From assembly GCA_963735455.1 (NCBI GenBank), contig CAVTKZ010000002.1, positions 744,001 to 808,000 of the forward strand: 64,000 nt of DNA. The letters are read 5' to 3'. This DNA is from Palsa-1033 sp963735455. GTDB lineage: Bacteria > Chloroflexota > Limnocylindria > Limnocylindrales > CSP1-4. The first letter of the stretch is position 1. Every line of letters starts with the position of its first letter. The position numbers were made by a program, and so were the translations under genes. Positions 25,727 through 34,378 of the stretch are shown piece after piece. The notes beneath the pieces were generated by a model. It saw only the letters and a list, made by a program, of their open reading frames with translations, did no database searches and was not told the DNA's origin.

Positions 25727-26742
25727 ATGACCGACCATGTCGTCAACCTCGCCCAGATCCAGGCGGCCCGCCCGTTCGTGGCCGGCCGGGTCCACCGCAC
25801 GCCGATGCTCGGCTCGGCGACCGCGGCCGCGTTCGTCGAGCGGGCCACGGGCACCCGGGTCGCCGACGGCCGGGTCTACCTGAAGGCCGAGCATCTCCAG
25901 AAGACCGGCTCGTTCAAGCCCCGCGGGCATGACCTGGAAGATCGAGTCGCTGACCGCCGAGGAGCGACGGCGCGGGATCATCACGCTGTCGGCCGGCAAC
26001 GCGGCCCAGGCCTACGCCTGGGCCGGTCGGACGGCGGGCGTTCCGGTCGACCGTGGTCATGCCGGCCGCAGCGGTCCGCTCGAAGGTCGATGCCTGCCGC
26101 GGCTACGGCGCCGAGGTCGTCCTCCACGGCGCCAATGTCGGCGAGGCGCTGGTCGAGATGGAGCGCCTCCGCGATGCCCGCGGCCTGACCTACTGCCACC
26201 CGTTCGACGACCCGTTCGTGATCGCGGGCCACGGCTCGATCGGGCTCGAGCTGCTCGAGGACCTGGCCGAGGTCGATGTTGTCGTCGTTGGCGTCGGCGG
26301 CGGTGGGCTGATCTCGGGGGTCGCCGCCGCGCTCAAGGAGTCGCGGCCCGAGATCCGCGTCTACGGCGTCGAGCCGGAGGGATCGAACGCGATGTCGCTG
26401 GCGCTGGAACGGGGCGAGGTCGTCCAGATCCAGCCGGTCAGCGTCGCCGACGGGCTCGGGGCGCCGTTCGCCGGGCAGTGGACGCTGGCGATGGTCCGCC
26501 AGTACGTCGACGGGATCGTCCTGCTCGACGACCCGACGATCCTGGCCGGGATGCGCTTCGCCGCCGAGCGGATGAAGCAGGTCCTCGAGCCGGCCGGCGC
26601 CGCGGCCCTGGCGGCCCTCCTCGCCGGCCGGATCCCGCTCCGGCCCGGCGATCGGGTCGCGGTCGTGGCTTCGGGCGGCAACGTCGAGATCAGCCGGCTC
26701 GGCGAGCTCCTGGGGGCCGCCGCCGCCTTGCCCGGGGCCTAG
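25727..26742 (+). CDS. threonine ammonia-lyase-type PLP enzyme (two frame breaks)
   Basis: A fold-type II PLP enzyme of the threonine/serine dehydratase family, about 337 residues once two extra bases are skipped (near 25927 and 26049). The PLP Lys is in KTGSFKPRG, the phosphate loop is GVGGGGLISG, and the C terminus has VVASGGNVE. The loop that is usually SAGNHAQG reads SAGNAAQA here, so the His is replaced by Ala. There is no C-terminal ACT domain, so it resembles the catabolic or serine-racemase-like short forms rather than feedback-regulated IlvA. Exact substrate is not certain. Confidence 0.8.
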
Positions 26743-27122
26743 TCGAAGCCGAGCTCGTCGAGGCGGTCGTCGTCGATGCCCAGGTGGTGGGCGAGCTCGT
26801 GGATGACCGTCCGGCGGACCTCGATTGCCAGCCGCCCCGGATCGGGGAAATCGGCCTCGAGGGGCAGCCGGAAGAGGCTGATCTTGTTGGGCACCATCGC
26901 CAGGTCGGCGCCCCAGGCGGTCCGGGGCACGCCCTGGTACAGGCCGTACAGCTCGCCACCAGGCCGGACCCGGCCGGCCAGCAACTCTTCCTCGGACGCC
27001 TCGTCCTCGATCACGATGGCCACGTCGCGGAGGGCTGGCCGGAATCGCTCCGGGAGGGTATCCAGGGCCACCTCGACGAGCCGCTCGAACGACGGCGGCC
27101 GGGCACCGGCTGGCAGGACCAT
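26739..27122 (-). CDS. zincin-like metallopeptidase family protein
   Basis: A protein of about 127 residues of the small minimal metallopeptidase family common in Actinobacteria and Chloroflexota. The zinc motif HELAHHLGIDDDRL (HExxH) is at the C terminus and is preceded by ISLFRLPLE. Activity has not been shown for most members. The ATG at 27122 begins just before SFERLVEVALDTLPE, where the family usually begins; an in-frame ATG at 27179 would add 19 basic residues. It converges on the lyase gene with a four-base overlap. Confidence 0.78.
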   Translation of the reverse strand: MVLPAGARPPSFERLVEVALDTLPERFRPALRDVAIVIEDEASEEELLAGRVRPGGELYGLYQGVPRTAWGADLAMVPNKISLFRLPLEADFPDPGRLAIEVRRTVIHELAHHLGIDDDRLDELGFD

Positions 27123-27187
27123 GGGTGACCCGGGTGAGATGGGGCGGGCCGCGCGGCTGCCGCGCCGGTGCTTGGGCATCAGGACCG

Positions 27188-27193
27188 TATCCT
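27188..27193 (+). promoter_or_regulatory. leaderless -10 box for the hydrolase-fold protein
   Basis: TATCCT ends seven bases before the ATG at 27201. Confidence 0.6.
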
Positions 27194-27200
27194 AGGGCCG

Positions 27201-28118
27201 ATGGACGCGAACTCCGGCCGGACGGAGCCCGAGGGTTTCCTGGTCGAGATCGTGCCCGGCGAACGGATCCATTTCCTCGACTGGGGCGGGCCGGTCGTGG
27301 GTCCCGGCAGCCGCCCGGCCGTCCTCCTGGTCCATGGGCTCAGCGCGACCGCCTGGGCCTGGGCACCGGTCGCCCGGCGACTGACGCCCACCGTCCGGAC
27401 CGCGGCGATCGACCTGCGCGGGCATGGCCTGTCCGACGCGCCGACGTCGGGCTACAGCCGCGATCAGCTTGCCGATGACGTGGTGGCCGTGGCCGAGGGC
27501 GCCGGCCTGCTGCCCGAGGCGGCATCGCGGCTGATCCTGGCCGGTCATGGCTACGGCGCGATCGTCGCCGCCTGGGCCGCCGTGCGGCTCGCGGCGCGCT
27601 GCGCCGGGCTGGTCCTCGTCGACGGCGGCTGGCAGGACCTGGCGGTCGAGACCGGGATGGCGCCCGACGAGTGGCTGCGCGAGCTGGAGGAGCCGCCGGG
27701 GATCTTCAGCTCGATGGCCGCCTATCTCGCCGATCGGCGAGACTTCGATCCGGCCAGCTGGGACGCGGACCAGGAGCAGGCGGCCCGGACGACGGTCGTC
27801 GAGGTGCCCGCCGGCAAGGTCGTGCCGGCGATCCGGCCCCATGCCCTGGCGGCCTCGGTCGAGGCGATCTTTGCGTACGATCCGATGGCCACCTTGCTCG
27901 AGGTGACGGCGCCGGTCACCGCGATCGTGGCCGGCGGCGAAGACCTGGCGGCCCGCCGGGCCGCGCTCGCCGCGGCGGACCACGCCCGGCTCGGGGCGAA
28001 CCGCTCGACGATCCGGGTGCTCGACCTGTCGGACGCCGGGCACAACCTGATGCGCTACCGGCCGGCGGAGGTCAGCCGGGCGATCCTGGCCGCGGCCACG
28101 GAACCAAGCGAGCCGTGA
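27201..28118 (+). CDS. alpha/beta-hydrolase-fold protein without the nucleophile Ser
   Basis: A 305-residue alpha/beta-hydrolase-fold protein. VLLVHGLSATAWAWAPVARRL near 42-62 is the oxyanion strand and DLRGHGLSDAP near 71-81 is typical. The nucleophile elbow, normally GHSxG, reads AGHGYGA with Gly at 117, while the His in DAGHNLMRY is kept. The codon is clearly GGC, so this is either a non-catalytic member or an enzyme using another mechanism, as in haloperoxidase-like or binding-only relatives. The start follows the -10 box at 27188. Confidence 0.8.
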   Translation: MDANSGRTEPEGFLVEIVPGERIHFLDWGGPVVGPGSRPAVLLVHGLSATAWAWAPVARRLTPTVRTAAIDLRGHGLSDAPTSGYSRDQLADDVVAVAEGAGLLPEAASRLILAGHGYGAIVAAWAAVRLAARCAGLVLVDGGWQDLAVETGMAPDEWLRELEEPPGIFSSMAAYLADRRDFDPASWDADQEQAARTTVVEVPAGKVVPAIRPHALAASVEAIFAYDPMATLLEVTAPVTAIVAGGEDLAARRAALAAADHARLGANRSTIRVLDLSDAGHNLMRYRPAEVSRAILAAATEPSEP

Positions 28119-28172
28119 CGCCGTCCTGACCCTGAGCCGATCCTCTGGCATCGGCGGCAGGGGAGCCTTTCG

Positions 28173-29144
28173 ATGATCACTCGACCCATTGCCCGCCGAC
28201 GAGCCGCGCGAATCGCCGCGATCGGCGCGCTGGTCCTTGCCGTCGCGGCCTGCTCGGGGGCGGCCAGCGCTCCCGACAATTCGTTCCGGGGCGCCGGCGG
28301 GACCGACGCGGGCCTCGCCCCGCTGGCCGCGGCCAGCGCCGCGCCGGCCGACCTCAAGGGCATCACCGACGGCGGATCGGGCGCGGCGTCGGCGCCGCCC
28401 GCCGGCGTCAGCCCGGTGGTCGACCCGAACACGTACATCGTGCGCACCGGTTCGATCTCGATCGAGGTCGCCAAGATCGACCCGGCGATGCTCCAGGTCC
28501 GGACCGCGATCACGGGGATGGGCGGCTACGTCAGCGACTCGGACCAGTCCAACCAGGGCGACCAGCAGATGGCCTCGGTCACCTACCGGATCCCGGTCGC
28601 CCGCTGGCAGGACGCCGTCGACGCGATCGAGGGGATCGCGACCAAGGTCGATTCGGCCAAGTCGAACGCCCAGGAGGTGACCGGCCAGGTCCTTGACCTG
28701 GGCGCCCGGATCGACAACCTGAAGACGACCGAGGCCGCCCTCCAGGCGATCATGGGCCGGGCGACGAAGATCGCCGACGTGCTCCAGGTCGAATCGCAGC
28801 TGAGCGATGTCCAGGGCCAGATCGAGCAGCTCAGCACCCAGCAGGCGCACCTCAAGGACCAGGCCAGCCTGGCTACCCTGAGCGTCCTGTACGCCCTGCC
28901 GCCAACCCCGGCGACCGTCGAGACGTCCCGCGGCTGGGATCCCGGGGCGCAGCTCGACCAGGCCAGCTCGGCCCTCCTGGGCATCGGCCAGGCGCTCGCA
29001 TCGGCCGGGATCTGGCTGGTGATCGTGGGCCTGCCGGTCGGGCTGGCCGTCCTGATCCTGCTCGGCCTGGCGTTCTTCGTCGGCCGCCGGATCCGCCGCT
29101 CCGGCCCGCCCAGCCAGGCGATCCTGCCGCCCGCCCAGGGCTGA
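28173..29144 (+). CDS. DUF4349 lipoprotein
   Basis: A 323-residue membrane lipoprotein. The signal ends in LVLAVAACSG with the lipobox Cys near 27. A low-complexity Ala/Gly/Pro region follows to about 85. The DUF4349 domain then runs from IVRTGSISIEV to VLYALPPTP, with a long coiled-coil stretch around 165-230 (VTGQVLDLGARIDNLKTTEA onward). One transmembrane helix near 285-310 is followed by basic residues. The function of the family is unknown. An AGGGGAG ribosome site lies ten bases before the ATG, so this gene has a leader. Confidence 0.85.
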   Translation: MITRPIARRRAARIAAIGALVLAVAACSGAASAPDNSFRGAGGTDAGLAPLAAASAAPADLKGITDGGSGAASAPPAGVSPVVDPNTYIVRTGSISIEVAKIDPAMLQVRTAITGMGGYVSDSDQSNQGDQQMASVTYRIPVARWQDAVDAIEGIATKVDSAKSNAQEVTGQVLDLGARIDNLKTTEAALQAIMGRATKIADVLQVESQLSDVQGQIEQLSTQQAHLKDQASLATLSVLYALPPTPATVETSRGWDPGAQLDQASSALLGIGQALASAGIWLVIVGLPVGLAVLILLGLAFFVGRRIRRSGPPSQAILPPAQG

Positions 29145-29214
29145 GGCCGGGGCAGATCGCCGGGGGGAAGACGTTCGGGGTACGATCGCGGCCCACGCCC
29201 AGGAGCCGCGATCG

Positions 29215-29886
29215 ATGCCCACCCTGCCCGACCACGTCCGCTCGATCGTGGCCGAGATCGAGACCGATATCGGCGAGCCGGCCTGGACCGAGTCCGAGGC
29301 CTCGGCCGGGGCGGGCGGCGCCGACCGGATCGAGCACGCCGTCCGCGACATCCTGGCGGAGATCGGCGAGGACCCAGATCGGGACGGCCTGCGCGGGACG
29401 CCCGAGCGGATCCACCGGATGTACCACGAGCTGACCGCCGGCTACCACGTCGACCCCGATCGGCTGATCAACGGGGCGATCTTCGCGGTCGACTACAGCG
29501 AGATGGTGGTGGTCAAGGGGATCGAGTTCTACTCGCTGTGCGAGCACCACCTGCTGCCCTTCTTCGGGACCGCCGCGGTGGGCTACCTGCCCCGCGAACG
29601 GGTGATCGGGCTCTCGAAGATTCCCCGGATCGTCGAGATGTACGCCCGCCGGCTGCAGGTCCAGGAGCGCCTGACCCAGCAGGTCGCCGACTTCCTGATG
29701 GAGCGGATCGACCCGCTCGGGGTGGGCGTGGTGATCGAGGCCCAGCACCTGTGCACCTCGATGCGCGGGGTGCGCAAGGGCGGCACGACGATGGTCACCA
29801 GCGCGGTCCTCGGCCAGTTCCGGCGCAGCCAGCGCTCGCGCGAGGAGTTCCTGGCCCACCTCGCACGAGGGGAGGCCGGCAGCTGA
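29215..29886 (+). CDS. folE: GTP cyclohydrolase I
   Basis: A 223-residue GTP cyclohydrolase I, the first step from GTP to dihydroneopterin triphosphate for folate. Zinc ligands are in SLCEHHLLPFFG near 105-116 and in EAQHLCTSMRGV near 178-189. SKIPRIVEMYARRLQVQERLTQQ is the typical GTP-binding segment. The N-terminal 35 residues are an extension beyond the core. An AGGAG ribosome site lies nine bases before the ATG and a TACGAT box further up, so the transcript carries a short leader. No other folate gene is in the window. Confidence 0.93.
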   Translation: MPTLPDHVRSIVAEIETDIGEPAWTESEASAGAGGADRIEHAVRDILAEIGEDPDRDGLRGTPERIHRMYHELTAGYHVDPDRLINGAIFAVDYSEMVVVKGIEFYSLCEHHLLPFFGTAAVGYLPRERVIGLSKIPRIVEMYARRLQVQERLTQQVADFLMERIDPLGVGVVIEAQHLCTSMRGVRKGGTTMVTSAVLGQFRRSQRSREEFLAHLARGEAGS

Positions 29887-29896
29887 GCACGCCTGG

Positions 29897-31072
29897 CTAC
29901 TTCGTATCGACGGTCACCCGGTTGGCGCCCCCGGTCAGCTCGATCTCGTAGCGCTCGCCGCGAGCGCCGAAGTCCCTCGTCTCGAACGAGACCTCGCCCG
30001 GTCCGCGGGCAGGTCCGTGGCCCTCGAAGACCACGTCTCCCCGGCCGTGGATCCGCTGGCCGTCGACCGTGACCTTGTTGGCTCCGCCTCGGACCCGCAG
30101 CCGGAGCGCCGCCCCGGCGGGGCGGTGCAGGGCAAGGTCATTGGCGCCGCCACTGATTCGGATCGGCACGCTCGCCCGGGGCTGGGGCAGGTTCAGGTCC
30201 ACCTTGCTCACCCCGCCGGTCGCCTCGAGGCCGGCCAGCTCGACGTTGGCCAGGTCACCGGCCAGGCGCGAGACCGCGCCGCGCAGCTCGATCGTCCAGG
30301 GCACGCCGGCGTTCAAGGTGATGTCCGCCCGGTCGTCGCGCCAGTGGGCCGACGCCTCGAGCAGCTGGCCCGCGATCTGGGTCCGCCACTCGAACCATGA
30401 CAGACGGCCGTAGCGGATGGTGACCATCCCGTCCCGCACCCGGACCTTGGGGATCGCGCCTCGGAACTGGGCCCGGTAGAGGGAGGCCAGGCCCTGCTCG
30501 CCGCGCAGGGTGACGAACGGCGCGCCTGAGACGAAGACCAGCCGGCCGCTGGTAAGGGCCCCGAGCGGGGCGACCGATGAGCTGTCGTGGCCCGTGCCGG
30601 CGGGCGCCTGAGCCAGCTCGCTGGTCACCGTCCGCCCGGCCGCGAGGGCCTGCTCGAGGTAGTCCCGGATCAGCTCCAGGTCGGCGTCCGAGTAGCGCTC
30701 GATCGCGGCCTTGGTCGCGGCTCGCAGTGCGAGGTACTGCTCCTCCACGTCGCGGATCCGCTCCAGGATCGGCTCGACGATCACCCGCCGGCGATCAGCC
30801 GGGTCGACCGCGCGCCGGACGAAGCCCGACTGTTCCAGGCGGTCGATCATTCGCGTCGCCGCGCCCGTTGTCAGGCCGGTGAGCTCGGCGATCTGGCCGG
30901 CGGTCGCCCGGCCGAGCGTCGCCAGCTGTTCGAGCGCCTCGGCATCGGTGACGGCCAGGCCCAGCCGATCGGCCACGGCCTGGCTGAAGAGGATTCCCTG
31001 CCCGGTCAGCTTGCGGGTCGCGAGCAGGACCGCGTTGAGCAGGTCGGTCCGGCCCGGTTCATGGCTTGACAT
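29897..31072 (-). CDS. MarR-family regulator fused to a beta-solenoid domain
   Basis: A 391-residue fusion. Residues 1-140 are a MarR winged helix: TAGQIAELTGLTTGAATRMI as the recognition helices and RRAVDPADRRRVIVE as the wing. From about 175 to the end the chain is repetitive and beta-rich with recurring ISGGANDL, VRGGANKVTVDG and LTGGANRVTVD units, as in DUF2807/DUF4097-type adhesin-like beta-solenoids. Such a sensor domain on a MarR protein is unusual. It diverges from a Drr-type ABC exporter, and the gap contains a near-perfect palindrome, so it probably represses the exporter and itself. The ligand is unknown. Confidence 0.82.
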   Translation of the reverse strand: MSSHEPGRTDLLNAVLLATRKLTGQGILFSQAVADRLGLAVTDAEALEQLATLGRATAGQIAELTGLTTGAATRMIDRLEQSGFVRRAVDPADRRRVIVEPILERIRDVEEQYLALRAATKAAIERYSDADLELIRDYLEQALAAGRTVTSELAQAPAGTGHDSSSVAPLGALTSGRLVFVSGAPFVTLRGEQGLASLYRAQFRGAIPKVRVRDGMVTIRYGRLSWFEWRTQIAGQLLEASAHWRDDRADITLNAGVPWTIELRGAVSRLAGDLANVELAGLEATGGVSKVDLNLPQPRASVPIRISGGANDLALHRPAGAALRLRVRGGANKVTVDGQRIHGRGDVVFEGHGPARGPGEVSFETRDFGARGERYEIELTGGANRVTVDTK

Positions 31073-31123
31073 CGATTGACTCCCGTTGCTATCTTCTGCA
31101 CTGCGCAGATAAATGATAGCGCA

Positions 31124-31140
31124 ATTGATGAGTCGTCAAT
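31124..31140. promoter_or_regulatory. candidate MarR operator
   Basis: ATTGATGA-G-TCGTCAAT is a 17-base palindrome with one mismatched pair, between the MarR gene (start 31072) and the exporter (start 31169). It resembles the TTGA-N-TCAA sites of MarR proteins. A second perfect palindrome, CTGCGCAG, lies at 31101-31108. Confidence 0.6.
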
Positions 31141-31168
31141 ACGACCAGTCGTCGGAGGACATGATCCC

Positions 31169-32173
31169 GTGAATCTCGAACGCTCGCAGCCTGCTGGCGC
31201 AGGCCCCGGTGAGGCTGCAATCAATGCCGTTGACCTGGTCAAGACCTACCCCAACGAGATCCGCGCGCTCGACGGCATCAGCCTGGCCGTGGAGGCCGGC
31301 ACGATCTTCGGCCTGCTCGGGCCGAACGGGGCAGGAAAGTCGACGACGGTCAAGATCCTGACCACGCTGTCCCGGGCCGACAGTGGCCGGGCGACCGTGA
31401 TGGGCATCGATGTCGCCCGCCAGCCGGACCGCGTCCGCCGGATGATCGGCCTTGTCGGCCAGCACGGCGCCGTCGATTCGGAGGCAACCGGGCGGGAGAA
31501 CCTCGTCCTCCAGGGCCGCCTGTACGGCATGTCCGGGGTCTCGCTCACGCGGCGGGTCGATGAGCTGCTCGAGCGATTCGGCCTGAGCGAGGCGGCCAAC
31601 CGGATCGTCAAGACCTGGTCGGGCGGGATGCAGCGCAAGCTCGACGTGGCCTCCGGGCTCGTCCACCAGCCCCGCGTCCTGTTCCTCGACGAGCCGACCA
31701 CCGGCCTCGATCCCGAGGCCCGGGCCGACCTGTGGACGGAGGTTCGGCGGCTGTCCGCCGAGGGCCTCACGATCCTGCTGACGACCCATTACCTCGAGGA
31801 GGCCGATCGGCTGGCCGGCCAGGTCGCGATCATCGACCGGGGCCGGATCGTGGCGCGGGGCACGCCCGAGGCGCTGAAGTCCGAGCTGCGCGGCGACGCG
31901 ATCGTGGTCGAGCTCGACGAGTCGGTCCGGAACGGCCACGCGTCGGCGGTGCTCGACCTGCTTGACGGCGTCCACGAGCCCTCGATCGCGGGCCGGACCC
32001 TGCGGGCCCGGGCCGACGACGGCGCCCGGTCGGTCCCGGCGGTCCTGGCGGCGCTCGACGCCGCCGGCGTCGGGGTGGCCTCGGTGACGGTCGCCCGGCC
32101 ATCCCTCGACGACGTCTATCTCCGATACACCGGCCGGGCGTACCGCCCGGAGAGCCAGGAGGCAACTCGATGA
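31169..32173 (+). CDS. DrrA-like ABC exporter ATPase
   Basis: A 334-residue ATPase of the daunorubicin-resistance (DrrA) type. Walker A is LGPNGAGKSTTV, the signature is WSGGMQRKLDVA, Walker B is VLFLDEPTTGLDPEAR, and the switch is LLTTHYLEEADRLAG. The C-terminal 100 residues are the DrrA regulatory domain. The GTG at 31169 is chosen because a GGAGG ribosome site lies ten bases upstream; the frame extends further up without a better start. It overlaps the permease ATG by four bases and is divergent from the MarR fusion, which probably controls it. Confidence 0.9.
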   Translation: MNLERSQPAGAGPGEAAINAVDLVKTYPNEIRALDGISLAVEAGTIFGLLGPNGAGKSTTVKILTTLSRADSGRATVMGIDVARQPDRVRRMIGLVGQHGAVDSEATGRENLVLQGRLYGMSGVSLTRRVDELLERFGLSEAANRIVKTWSGGMQRKLDVASGLVHQPRVLFLDEPTTGLDPEARADLWTEVRRLSAEGLTILLTTHYLEEADRLAGQVAIIDRGRIVARGTPEALKSELRGDAIVVELDESVRNGHASAVLDLLDGVHEPSIAGRTLRARADDGARSVPAVLAALDAAGVGVASVTVARPSLDDVYLRYTGRAYRPESQEATR

Positions 32174-32947
32174 CCGCCCTCGCCCAATCTGCCTACCTCA
32201 CCGGCCGCCACCTGCGCTTCTTCCTGCGCCAGCCGTGGTTCATCGGCATCTGCGCTGGTCCAGCCGGTGATCTGGCTGCTCCTGTTCGGGGCCCTCTTCA
32301 AGAACGTCGTCCAGATCCCCGGCTTCACCGTCGGGACGAGCTACATCGACTATCTCGTGCCCGGCGTGCTCGTGATGACCGCCCTCTTCTCCTGCGGCTG
32401 GAGCGGCATGTCGATCATCGAGGACCTCGATCGCTCGATCATGGACCGGCTCCTGGCGACGCCGATCCATCGCAGCGCGATCATCGTCGGGCTGAACGCC
32501 TACGAGCTCGTCTCGTTCGCGATCCAGGCCCTGATCATCGGCGGCCTGGCGCTGATCCTCGGGGCGCGCTTTCCGGGCGGCCTGCTCGGCTACGCCGTCC
32601 TGACGCTGTGCGCGATGCTCGTCGGGGCGACCGTCGCGTCGTTCTCCGACGCGATGGCGCTCCTGCTCCGCCAGCGCGAATCGGTCATCGGGATCAACAC
32701 CCTGCTGACCTTGCCGCTGACGTTCCTGTCGGGCGCGTTCATGCCGCTCAAGCTCGTGCCCGACTGGATCTCGACGGTGGCCACGTTCAATCCGGTCAAC
32801 TGGGCGGTCGAGGCCGGCCGGGAGGCCCTCATGGCCAGCCCCGATTGGTCGTTCGTCCTGCCCCGCGTCGCGCTCCTGGTTGGCCTGGCTGCGCTGGCCA
32901 CGGCCTTCGCCACCCGGACCTTCCGGGCCTACCAACGCTCGATCTGA
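32170..32947 (+). CDS. DrrB-like ABC-2 exporter permease (one frame break)
   Basis: A membrane protein of about 258 residues with six helices, partner of the DrrA-like ATPase. The N terminus reads LTGRHLRFFLRQPWFIGI, then an extra base near 32251 shifts the frame; the protein resumes as WLLLFGALFKNVVQIPGF. The motif RLLATPIHRSAIIVG and the C-terminal LTLPLTFLSGAFMPLKLVP and FNPVNWAVEAGREA are classic for daunorubicin-type permeases. Correcting the break gives normal family length. Confidence 0.85.
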
Positions 32948-32985
32948 GGCCGACGAGGCCCGAGATCGGCTGTGATCGGGCAGCC

Positions 32986-32991
32986 TACAAT
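32986..32991 (+). promoter_or_regulatory. leaderless -10 box for the mutase B12 subunit
   Basis: TACAAT ends six bases before the ATG at 32998. Confidence 0.6.
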
Positions 32992-32997
32992 CGGTCC

Positions 32998-33402
32998 ATG
33001 ACGGACCGGCCCATCAAGGTGCTGATCGCCAAGCCCGGCCTCGACGGCCACGACCGCGGCGCGAAGGTCCTCGCCCGGGGCCTTCGCGACGAGGGCTTCG
33101 AGGTCGTCTACACCGGCCTCCGCCAGACGCCCGAGATGGTCGCCACCGCGGCCCTCCAGGAGGACGTCGACATCGTCGGCCTGTCGATCCTGTCGGGCGC
33201 CCACATGACCCTGGTTCCGCGGATCTGCCAGCTGCTCAAGGACGAGGGGCTGGCAGACGTGCTGGTCACCGTCGGCGGGATCATCCCCGACGATGACGTG
33301 CCGGCCCTCCAGGCAGCCGGCGTCGGGGCGGTCTTCGGGCCGGGGACGACGATCGCCGAAGTGGCCGGCTACTTCCGGGCGAACGCCCGCCCACGCGAAT
33401 AG
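32998..33402 (+). CDS. acyl-CoA mutase small (cobalamin-binding) subunit
   Basis: A 134-residue stand-alone B12-binding domain. The base-off/His-on motif DGHDRG near 17-22 supplies the lower axial His, followed by LSILSGAH and VTVGGIIPDDD, which line the nucleotide loop. This matches the small subunit of split mutases and pairs with the large subunit at 20911, about 10 kb away. It forms the head of a run with MeaB, a dehydrogenase, a thiolase and an aldehyde dehydrogenase. The start has a consensus-like TACAAT box. Confidence 0.92.
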   Translation: MTDRPIKVLIAKPGLDGHDRGAKVLARGLRDEGFEVVYTGLRQTPEMVATAALQEDVDIVGLSILSGAHMTLVPRICQLLKDEGLADVLVTVGGIIPDDDVPALQAAGVGAVFGPGTTIAEVAGYFRANARPRE

Positions 33403-33403
33403 C

Positions 33404-34378
33404 GTGAGCGTGCCGGCCGGCAGCGCCGCCGAGCTGTGCACGACCGCCCTGGCGGGCGACCGCCGCTCGCTGGCCCGGCTGCTGACCGCGGTCGAGAACC
33501 GGACGCCGGTCGCCGAGGCCGCCCTGCGCGAGCTCTACCCCCGCGCCGGGCAGGCCCACCTGGTCGGCATCACCGGGCCACCCGGAGCGGGCAAGAGCAC
33601 CCTGGTCGCGGCCCTCGTCGGTGAGCTTCGCGCCGCCGGCCGGACGGTGGCCGTGGTCGCGGTCGATCCGTCGAGCCCGATCACCGGCGGCGCGATCCTC
33701 GGCGACCGGGTCCGGATGCAGGCCTACGCCGGCGACCGGGACGTCTTCATCCGCTCGATGGCCGCCCGCGGCCACGCCGGCGGCCTGGCGGCGACGACCG
33801 GCGCCGCCTGCGCCGTGCTCGACGCGGTCGGCTTCGAGATCGTGATGATCGAGACCGTCGGAACAGGCCAGAGCGAGGTCGAGGTCGCCGCGGCGGCCGA
33901 CACGACGGTGGTCCTCGAGGCGCCCGAGATGGGCGACGAGGTCCAGGCGATCAAGGCCGGCCTGCTCGAGGTCGCCGACCTGGTCGTCGTCAACAAGGGC
34001 GACCGGCCCGGTGCGCAGCGGACGGCAAGCCAGCTGCGGGCGATGCTCGGCGGCGGCCGGCGCGGCCTGCACGGCCCGCCCGTCCTGATCACCACCGCGT
34101 CGACGGGCGCCGGTGTCCCGGAGCTGCTCGCGGCGATCGATCGCCGGCGGGCCCAAGGCGCGCTGAGCGACGAGGGTGCCACCCGCCTGGCCCGGGCCGA
34201 GGCCGAGGTTCGGGGCGCGCTGGCCGACCGGATCGGCCGCCGGCTGGCTGAGCCGGCGACGTCCGCCGCCCGCGAGGCGGTCGTTCGCGACGTGGCCGCC
34301 CACCGGATCGATCCATACACGGCCGCCGACGAGCTGCTGGCCGGCCTGCTCCGGGTCGAAGTGGGAACCGGCCGATGA
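33404..34378 (+). CDS. meaB: MeaB/ArgK-type mutase chaperone GTPase
   Basis: A 324-residue G3E-type P-loop GTPase that loads and protects B12-dependent mutases. The P loop is GPPGAGKST near 58-66, then AVDPSSPITGGAILGDR, the ETVGTGQSE switch near 146-154, and NKGD as the base-specificity loop. It starts with GTG one base after the mutase small-subunit stop, and its own stop overlaps the next ATG. Pairing of this chaperone with the mutase subunit is the usual arrangement. Confidence 0.92.
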   Translation: MSVPAGSAAELCTTALAGDRRSLARLLTAVENRTPVAEAALRELYPRAGQAHLVGITGPPGAGKSTLVAALVGELRAAGRTVAVVAVDPSSPITGGAILGDRVRMQAYAGDRDVFIRSMAARGHAGGLAATTGAACAVLDAVGFEIVMIETVGTGQSEVEVAAAADTTVVLEAPEMGDEVQAIKAGLLEVADLVVVNKGDRPGAQRTASQLRAMLGGGRRGLHGPPVLITTASTGAGVPELLAAIDRRRAQGALSDEGATRLARAEAEVRGALADRIGRRLAEPATSAAREAVVRDVAAHRIDPYTAADELLAGLLRVEVGTGR

